A DNA stretch of 9,338 bases from CAZTEB01 sp964612735 (lineage in GTDB: Bacteria > Patescibacteriota > Microgenomatia > UBA1400 > PJMF01): assembly GCA_964612735.1 (NCBI GenBank), contig CAZTEB010000038.1:1-9338 (forward strand), in the 5' to 3' direction. Below the pieces are notes generated by a model, which was not told the origin of the DNA, did no database searches, and was given only the letters and a program-made list of their open reading frames with translations. The translations under genes were made by a program, and so were the position numbers. Numbering within the stretch: position 1 is the first letter of the stretch; every line of letters starts with the position of its first letter. Shown here in pieces: positions 4,998-9,338 of this stretch.

Positions 4998-6515
4998 ATG
5001 AGCTCAACCCTCCAACTCCTCCACAACCTCTCAAAAACCGACCAGGTCGCCCTAGTAGGTCTTGGTGCGGAAGCACTCTCAAGCTACCGCTTTTTGAGAG
5101 CTCAGGGGGTCGAAACAACTATCGTCGGCGTAGACCAAAAAGCCACTGATGAACTTAGCCCCGAATGGCAAAAAGTTATCGATGCTGGCGAAGTGACGCT
5201 GTCGTCGTCACTTACTAGTCGACCAGCGCTAGTCATCAAGTCACCCGGTGTCCCCTCGCGAGCACTGCCGTCATTTGGAATCACAGTTGAAGACCAACCC
5301 ACTACTTCAAACACTCAGCTGTTGTTCGAGTGGATCAACCAAACAGCAAGCTCTCAGTCGGTGATAACACTTGGCGTCACCGGCACTAAGGGTAAAAGCA
5401 CTACCGCTGCCGCCATCCATCATGTGCTGCAAACAGGCGGCACGCGAAGCATCCTAGCTGGCAACATCGGCCGACCTCCGCTGGAAACAGTAACAGAGCT
5501 TGATGACATACTTCAGCAGAACCAAGACACACCGATTTACCTGGTGCTCGAGCTGTCATCACATCAATTAGCAGGGCTCCCACACAGTCCAGCTATCGCG
5601 GTTGTTCTGGACATCACACCCGAGCACCTCGATTACTATGCTGATTTTGAAGAATATCTCGAGGCAAAAACAGCACTGACTCGGCATCAAACCTCAGGTG
5701 GCGTCGTCATCTATGACGTTGACTCAGTTACGGCCACTCAAGTAGCAGAGCTCAGCCAAGGGAAAAAACTCGGGTTTAGTTCAAGCGTAGCTCAGGATGC
5801 AGTCCGCTCTGATGAAACGGTTTCTCGAGAGGGACGGAAAGCCTCTGTCATCGCTAGCATCCAAGACGTCTCACTGTGGTATCAAAAGACGCACGTCATT
5901 GCTCTAGACAAGCTTCAGTTACGAGGCAAGCACACCCAGAAGAACCTACTGCCTGCCGTGATTATTGGATCTGAGGCTGGCTTGAGTGCAACCCAAATCA
6001 ACCAAGCACTCCAAACCTTTCAGCCTCTTCCCCATCGGCTGGAGCGAGTGACGTCAAGCAATGGTATCGAGTATTACAATGATTCATTGGCGACTACTCC
6101 CGAGGCAGCGACAGCTGCACTCGAGAGTTTTAGTGACCGACCCATTGTGTTGATCGCTGGTGGCTATGATCGCGGGCTGGAGTATGAAGAGTTGGCTCAG
6201 GCGATCTTAGATCAGTCAATCAAGCAGTTGATCCTGTTCAAGCCTACTGGTGAAAAAATTCTAGAAGCTCTCCAAGATGTCGCCAACAATCCCAGCCACA
6301 TTCCCACACATTGTTTTGTAGAAAGCATGAGTGAAGCCGTGACTATGGCTACAGCAGAAGCTACCAAACTACTTGATGAACACGCTGGCAAACCAGTGAT
6401 ACTACTCTCGCCAGCGGCAGCCAGCTTCGGCAGATTTAAGGATTATGCTGACCGTGGTGAGCAGTTCAAACAGGCTGTGGCTTCAGCAAATCACTCCTCA
6501 AACACCACCCGCTGA
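4998..6515 (+). CDS. murD2: MurD2-type UDP-MurNAc-L-alanine--L-glutamate ligase
   Basis: This ATP-dependent Mur ligase adds glutamate to UDP-MurNAc-L-Ala in the cytoplasm. Paired with MurL, it is predicted to use L-Glu rather than the D-Glu used by classical MurD. The 505 residues are somewhat longer than MurD (about 440-450). Domains in order: an N-terminal Rossmann-type UMP-binding domain with ALVGLGAEAL (18-27); the central ATPase with P-loop GVTGTKGKSTT (126-136), ELSSHQ (about 185-190) and DITPEHLDYY (205-214, Mg/His segment); and the C-terminal domain with LPHRLE, YNDSLATTPEA (360-370), GGYDRGLEYEEL and LLSPAAASFGRF. Asp-Ser-Leu-Ala-Thr-Thr replaces the Asp-Ser-Lys-Ala-Thr-Asn typical of MurD, which fits a changed glutamate pocket. 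The start ATG lacks a Shine-Dalgarno. The last 25 nt overlap the convergent aspartic protease gene. Distinguishing MurD2 from MurD rests mainly on the murL neighbour. Confidence 0.88.
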   Translation: MSSTLQLLHNLSKTDQVALVGLGAEALSSYRFLRAQGVETTIVGVDQKATDELSPEWQKVIDAGEVTLSSSLTSRPALVIKSPGVPSRALPSFGITVEDQPTTSNTQLLFEWINQTASSQSVITLGVTGTKGKSTTAAAIHHVLQTGGTRSILAGNIGRPPLETVTELDDILQQNQDTPIYLVLELSSHQLAGLPHSPAIAVVLDITPEHLDYYADFEEYLEAKTALTRHQTSGGVVIYDVDSVTATQVAELSQGKKLGFSSSVAQDAVRSDETVSREGRKASVIASIQDVSLWYQKTHVIALDKLQLRGKHTQKNLLPAVIIGSEAGLSATQINQALQTFQPLPHRLERVTSSNGIEYYNDSLATTPEAATAALESFSDRPIVLIAGGYDRGLEYEELAQAILDQSIKQLILFKPTGEKILEALQDVANNPSHIPTHCFVESMSEAVTMATAEATKLLDEHAGKPVILLSPAAASFGRFKDYADRGEQFKQAVASANHSSNTTR

Positions 6516-7003
6516 TCCTTTTCAAACCGAGTCACAAACGTCTCTAAAAACAACTGCCGTCCCAATAGCAGTGGTATCTTATTGGTGCTGGCCACCCCAA
6601 CTGGGATCAGACGCTCTACGCTTCCCAGTCGCACTTTGACATCTTCTATCAAGTGGATGTCTTGCTGACCGCCGAAACCTAGCGTCGGCTGCAGCTTAGC
6701 TCCATCCAGTTCGAGTCCCAATAATGCCGCCATGTATCTCGGCAACAGCGTCAAGTCAGCACCAGTATCAACCAGCATCTTGTGAGAGCTCCAGCTAGCA
6801 TCGAGCTCGGAGTAAAAGTCAACCCAGGCTACCGGCCGCGCCACTTGTCCAAACACTTTAGACGGCTCGACTTCGTACGAAAAAGAAACTGGCTTCGAGA
6901 GCTGAGTCGATAAAACATTGAGATCCGAAGAAGAAGTAGCGGAAGTAGTTTGAGCAAAACCCAGCGCATTACTCAAACGCCGGAACCACTCGCTCAACAT
7001 CAC
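6491..7003 (-). CDS. Retropepsin-like aspartic protease
   Basis: The 170-residue protein has a single-lobed, retroviral-type aspartic protease domain at about 55-165. The active-site motif MLVDTGADLTLLP (76-88) contains Asp79-Thr-Gly-Ala. A flap-like glycine-rich stretch LGFGGQQDIH (108-117) follows, then the closing PLLLGRQLFLETF (144-156). One Asp-Thr-Gly per chain implies a homodimer, as in known retropepsins. Residues 1-50 are Ser/Thr-rich and not recognised, with no clear signal peptide, so the protease is probably cytoplasmic. The first possible start is GTG at 7003, which overlaps the upstream stop as GTGA. The next codon is ATG (7000), with GAGAGAGG a few bases before it. Either start implies translational coupling to the DUF5678-like gene. 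The 3' end overlaps murD2 by 25 nt. The substrate is unknown. Nothing here marks a retroelement: no reverse transcriptase or integrase is present. Confidence 0.85.
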   Translation of the reverse strand: MMLSEWFRRLSNALGFAQTTSATSSSDLNVLSTQLSKPVSFSYEVEPSKVFGQVARPVAWVDFYSELDASWSSHKMLVDTGADLTLLPRYMAALLGLELDGAKLQPTLGFGGQQDIHLIEDVKVRLGSVERLIPVGVASTNKIPLLLGRQLFLETFVTRFEKDQRVVFEE

Positions 7004-7248
7004 GCCTCTCTCAGCGGCAGCGATACCATGATTCCCTTGGGCGGAATCACAGTTGATCTTACTTTTTGATCGGGATACTTTTTCTTGAGCTGTTGAATCT
7101 TTTTGACAGCGCGCTCACCACTAGTGGTACTGAAAAACTCATCGCCACACTCCACCACAATCTTGCCCTTGTAGTACGGATTGGACCAGGCTTCTTCGAT
7201 ACTATCAGGCTTGTGATAAGTAGTAGATTGATCAGATGATGTCGACAC
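7000..7248 (-). CDS. Small DUF5678-like protein coupled to the aspartic protease
   Basis: The 82-residue protein has a short polar N-terminus and one small alpha/beta domain: WSNPYYKGKIVVECGDEFFS (20-39), a basic helix RAVKKIQQLKKKYPDQKV (46-63), then a beta strand and VIPPKGIMVSLP. The layout (a tryptophan-led strand, 'GK-hydrophobic', a helix ending in KKYPD, a final strand ending in Pro) resembles DUF5678, a family I recall next to retropepsin-like protease genes in archaea and bacteria. The resemblance is by eye and should be taken as tentative. The start is GTG at 7248, not ATG. There is no Shine-Dalgarno, but TATACT lies 7 nt upstream, which fits a leaderless start. The stop overlaps the protease start by 4 nt. 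It may be a regulator, inhibitor or substrate adaptor of the protease. Confidence 0.7.
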   Translation of the reverse strand: MSTSSDQSTTYHKPDSIEEAWSNPYYKGKIVVECGDEFFSTTSGERAVKKIQQLKKKYPDQKVRSTVIPPKGIMVSLPLREA

Positions 7249-7255
7249 TGCTTCT

Positions 7256-7261
7256 AGTATA
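7256..7261 (-). promoter_or_regulatory. -10 box for an internal leaderless promoter in the leftward operon
   Basis: On the minus strand TATACT (7261-7256) is followed by 7 nt and the GTG start at 7248, so a transcript would start at the codon. The gene has no Shine-Dalgarno, and the upstream stop codon is only 22 nt away. The -35 is weak. Confidence 0.4.
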
Positions 7262-7270
7262 GCAACCAGG

Positions 7271-8062
7271 TCAACGCTGCTTGGTTATCTCGGCTACGAT
7301 CGCCATATGGTCACTAACGCCGTCAACCAGTCGCACGTTGTGGCAGTGGTACTCCGGCGTAGTAAAGAGTCCGTCAACCATCAGTTGAATGTTGTGATGA
7401 CCGGCTTTGTGAATACGGTTGTCGATTGAGGTTTGATACTGAGGAGGGATGTTGTCGGCGTACTTTTGAGCTAGGCGATTAAATACATTCGACTCAGTCT
7501 CTTCATCTGGCTGATTTCGCGGAGAGTTAAAGTCACCACTCAACACCATACTCGGAAGTCTGTCTAAAATCTGTCTTAATCTAGCGAAGTGATCAGCCTG
7601 CAACTGAGTCGCACTACCCCGAGGCGACCAAGTAAAGTGAGTGGCAGCGACCGTGTACTCTTGACCCTGAGCGGTTTTTCCATCGCTACCCAAGCCTGGT
7701 GCCTGAAACTCCAACCAACTGATGACTCGATTGGTCGAGTTGGGATCTGTGCGATATCGAAACAGCGGCAGTTCATCACCATGACTAACATACACCTCTG
7801 AAGAATGCGTGGCGGGAAAACGACAAAACTGAGCGATACCCCATTCTCCCAGAGCATGCTGCTGATGAATTCTGACTTCATCGATGATGCCCATCGGGCA
7901 AAAGTACCCCCTTAACCCCAGGGCTGCTTCTATCACTGGTACGTCACACTTAAATACTTCTTGAAGGTTAATGACGTCTGGCTGCTGTTCTAGCAGAAAT
8001 GGAATGACGCGCTCCTCTAGATGGGCGTGGCTTTCAATGTTAAGTGAAACGAACTTTAGCAT
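7271..8062 (-). CDS. Endonuclease/exonuclease/phosphatase (EEP) family hydrolase
   Basis: The 263-residue protein is a single complete EEP domain, the metal-dependent phosphodiesterase fold of DNase I, exonuclease III and sphingomyelinases. All catalytic motifs are visible: SLNIE (6-10, Asn8), LQEVF (33-37, metal-binding Glu35), THFTW (141-145, His142), SGDFNSPR (175-182, Asp177 and Asn179), MVDGLF (228-233) and GVSDHMAIVAEI (248-259, Asp251-His252). There is no signal peptide or membrane segment, so it is likely cytoplasmic. The substrate (DNA, RNA, phosphoinositide-like or nucleotide) cannot be assigned from these motifs. The ATG at 8062 follows AAAGGA with 6 nt spacing, a good Shine-Dalgarno. 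It starts 19 nt after the MreB-like gene and ends 22 nt before the DUF5678-like gene, so it probably belongs to the same operon. Confidence 0.9.
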   Translation of the reverse strand: MLKFVSLNIESHAHLEERVIPFLLEQQPDVINLQEVFKCDVPVIEAALGLRGYFCPMGIIDEVRIHQQHALGEWGIAQFCRFPATHSSEVYVSHGDELPLFRYRTDPNSTNRVISWLEFQAPGLGSDGKTAQGQEYTVAATHFTWSPRGSATQLQADHFARLRQILDRLPSMVLSGDFNSPRNQPDEETESNVFNRLAQKYADNIPPQYQTSIDNRIHKAGHHNIQLMVDGLFTTPEYHCHNVRLVDGVSDHMAIVAEITKQR

Positions 8063-8081
8063 CTAGCATCCTTTCCAGTGA

Positions 8082-9131
8082 TTATGTCAAATACCCCAAG
8101 CTCTGCTTAAACTCATCAAGATGTTCAAGTGCTAAGGCCAATCCTTGCACCACCGTCTCCTGGGGCTCATCAACTACTGATACAGGTATATCAAGTGAGT
8201 GCACCAAGTACCGATCCAAGCTATGGAGTTGCGCTAATCCGCCCGAAAGCAGTAAGCCTTTATCAACAATATCGACTGTTAACTCTGGAGGCACCTGCGC
8301 CAACACCTTGTGAAGCAGCGGCTCAAGTCGAGTCACGAACTCGATCGCGACCGGCATACACTGCTCTGAGGTAATCTCAACCTCTCGAGGAGCATTACTT
8401 GCTGTATCTTGACCGGTGATAACTTGAGAGCGTTGGTCATTTTGGTCAAAAGACACTACTTGGCGCTTTATGACTTCAATCACATCCGCACCCACAGCCA
8501 ACCCCAATTCATTTCTAATCATTTGACTCAGCCGCTGATCAAACCATGCTCCAGCCGTGGTACTACTTTGATGCGTGACAGTGCTCCCCAGAGATACAAT
8601 GCTGGCTTCGATTACCCCCGATCCTAGCTGACACATAAAGCAGCCAGAGACGTCGGCTATCGGCACACCAGCTCCAATGGCAGCTGCTAATGACTGTGAG
8701 ATGGTGACCACCTCACGAGCACCAGCTTCAGCTAACATCTGAGTGGTTGCGTCTCGCTTGGCAGGACTTAGGTGGGCTGGCAAACTCACCATCACCACTG
8801 GTCTAAAAAATGCATAGGCTGCAAAAACGCGCTGGAGAAGCACTTGTATCAACGCTTTGGTCGCTTGAGCATCGGCCATCTCGCCACCGCGCACTGGGTG
8901 AAGTATCTCGACCGTGGTACTAACCCGACCTTGCATGGCAAGTGCCTCGTCGCCCACGGCAAGCACTTTCTTGCTGCGTTCATCAACGGCCAAGCAGCAG
9001 GCTTCATCGATCACGAAACCTTTAGTGTCATTCCAAATCCGAATTCGACTGCTCCCCAAGTCAATGCCAACCAAGGGCGTTACATACGAGTATGCTTTGC
9101 GAAGTGTGGTAGTTATCGTCCTAAGTTTCAT
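8082..9131 (-). CDS. Divergent MreB-like actin-fold protein with altered ATPase site
   Basis: The 349-residue length matches MreB, the membrane-associated actin homologue that guides cell-wall synthesis. The order of motifs fits: VGIDLGSSRIRIW (21-33, phosphate 1), HPVRGGEMADAQAT (78-91), VVMVSLPAHLSPAKRDA (112-128), AGAREVVTISQSLAAAIGAG (136-155), a phosphate-2 position CQLGSGVIEASIVSL (167-181), TTAGAWFDQRL (191-201) and PPELTVDIVDKGLLLSGG (281-298). Compared with MreB from memory, the acidic residues are gone: the Glu-Glu-Pro before AAAIGAG is Ser-Gln-Ser (145-147), the Asp of DIGGGT is Gln168, and GGDRFD is AGAWFD. Asp24 remains. ATP hydrolysis is therefore doubtful. The ATG at 9131 has no Shine-Dalgarno. 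An extended -10 (TGC-TAAAAT) ends 12 nt upstream, so the leader would be only a few bases. It is first in the leftward operon. Confidence 0.85.
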   Translation of the reverse strand: MKLRTITTTLRKAYSYVTPLVGIDLGSSRIRIWNDTKGFVIDEACCLAVDERSKKVLAVGDEALAMQGRVSTTVEILHPVRGGEMADAQATKALIQVLLQRVFAAYAFFRPVVMVSLPAHLSPAKRDATTQMLAEAGAREVVTISQSLAAAIGAGVPIADVSGCFMCQLGSGVIEASIVSLGSTVTHQSSTTAGAWFDQRLSQMIRNELGLAVGADVIEVIKRQVVSFDQNDQRSQVITGQDTASNAPREVEITSEQCMPVAIEFVTRLEPLLHKVLAQVPPELTVDIVDKGLLLSGGLAQLHSLDRYLVHSLDIPVSVVDEPQETVVQGLALALEHLDEFKQSLGYLT

Positions 9132-9143
9132 ACTGTGACTGCA

Positions 9144-9152
9144 ATTTTAGCA
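9144..9152 (-). promoter_or_regulatory. Extended -10 promoter of the leftward operon
   Basis: On the minus strand TGC precedes TAAAAT (9149-9144, 5 of 6 consensus bases), 12 nt before the MreB-like ATG. No good -35 is seen, which is usual for extended -10 promoters. Confidence 0.45.
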
Positions 9153-9182
9153 TCCGCATCTTCACCCAACGCAGCCCCCAGC

Positions 9183-9191
9183 TGGTATAAT
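9183..9191 (+). promoter_or_regulatory. Extended -10 promoter for the gene at 9197, leaderless
   Basis: TGG followed by a perfect TATAAT (9186-9191) ends 5 nt before the ATG at 9197, so the mRNA should begin at the start codon. It faces away from the leftward promoter at 9144-9152, and both share the 65-nt gap. Confidence 0.6.
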
Positions 9192-9196
9192 GACCC

Positions 9197-9338
9197 ATGG
9201 CTCGCCCTGGTACCGACTCAGTTCGGTTGATTTACACCCTCGTCTCTGCACTTATCATCATCGGTGTGTCATTTGCTGCCATCGAGTACGCCAAGGGCAA
9301 TTATCGAATTACTCGAGAAGGGTTCATTCCCAACACTG
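9197..9338 (+). CDS. N-terminal fragment of a membrane-anchored protein, possibly PEGA-domain
   Basis: The reading frame is open from the ATG at 9197 to the window edge (47 codons). It has a short polar start (MARPGTDSVR), one hydrophobic transmembrane segment LIYTLVSALIIIGVSFAAIEYA (about 11-32) and then KGNYRITREGFIPNT. A short inside-basic start, a single helix and a following Tyr-Arg-Ile-Thr stretch suggest an N-in, C-out anchored extracytoplasmic protein. The shape reminds me of PEGA-domain proteins common in Patescibacteria, but the domain itself would lie beyond the window, so the family is a guess. The start is supported by the extended -10 box placed for a leaderless mRNA, and there is no Shine-Dalgarno. 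Confidence 0.65.
   Translation, partial: MARPGTDSVRLIYTLVSALIIIGVSFAAIEYAKGNYRITREGFIPNT

Noticed and set aside
6491..7003. Retroelement origin of the aspartic protease
   Set aside because: No reverse transcriptase, integrase, gag-like gene or terminal repeats are present. Cellular retropepsins exist in bacteria.
8772..9230. Rightward ORF of 152 codons
   Set aside because: It lies almost wholly antisense to the MreB-like gene, has a low-complexity His-rich start and crosses both divergent promoters.
1..9338. CRISPR array or TIGR-like guide array
   Set aside because: No regularly spaced direct repeats are visible. The paired complementary segments at 697-829 occur once and have no repeat units or Cas/Tas-like gene.

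Overview
The window looks like a piece of a bacterial chromosome, most likely from a Candidate Phyla Radiation (Patescibacteria) organism. That placement is inferred from three things. Shine-Dalgarno starts are mixed with starts sitting 5-7 nt after a -10 box, as in leaderless mRNAs. A 20-bp palindrome at 4916-4935 reads 'LPTGRQA' in antisense, and a tRNA-like element at 677-744 reads 'GRDSNPQ' in antisense; I remember both strings from spurious ORFs in such genomes. All long ORFs read well with the standard code. No rRNA, integrase, transposase or CRISPR array is visible.

Layout. 24-521 (-) is a disordered Gly/Arg-rich protein. 522-880 is the most unusual stretch: a tRNA-like sequence (677-744, +) with perfect acceptor and T arms but no pairable D stem, then a strong promoter (759-786), a predicted ~66-nt RNA (793-858) and a terminator. 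Two segments of the small RNA (13 and 10 nt) are exactly complementary to the two halves of the tRNA-like element's anticodon-arm hairpin, in swapped order. 881-1522 (-) is an unrecognised soluble protein. 1829-2137 (+) is a small excisionase-family HTH protein that overlaps, tail to tail, a WecG/TagA/CpsF glycosyltransferase (2102-2887, -).

3314-4747 and 4998-6515 (+) are MurL and a MurD2-type ligase. Together they are predicted to install D-Glu in the peptidoglycan stem by adding L-Glu and then epimerising it in place, which bypasses glutamate racemase. With the WecG-type glycosyltransferase this makes the centre of the window a cell-envelope region. A second, leftward block (9131 to 6491) looks like one operon: a degenerate MreB-like actin-fold protein, an endonuclease/exonuclease/phosphatase-family hydrolase, a small protein resembling DUF5678, and a retropepsin-like aspartic protease; the last two are translationally coupled. 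A divergent membrane-anchored protein starts at 9197 and runs off the window.

The most interesting points are the tRNA-like element with its complementary small RNA, the MreB-like protein that has lost the acidic residues of the ATPase site, the DUF5678-like/aspartic-protease pair, and murL-murD2 in a probable Patescibacterium. Family calls rest on motif recognition by eye. No database search was run.
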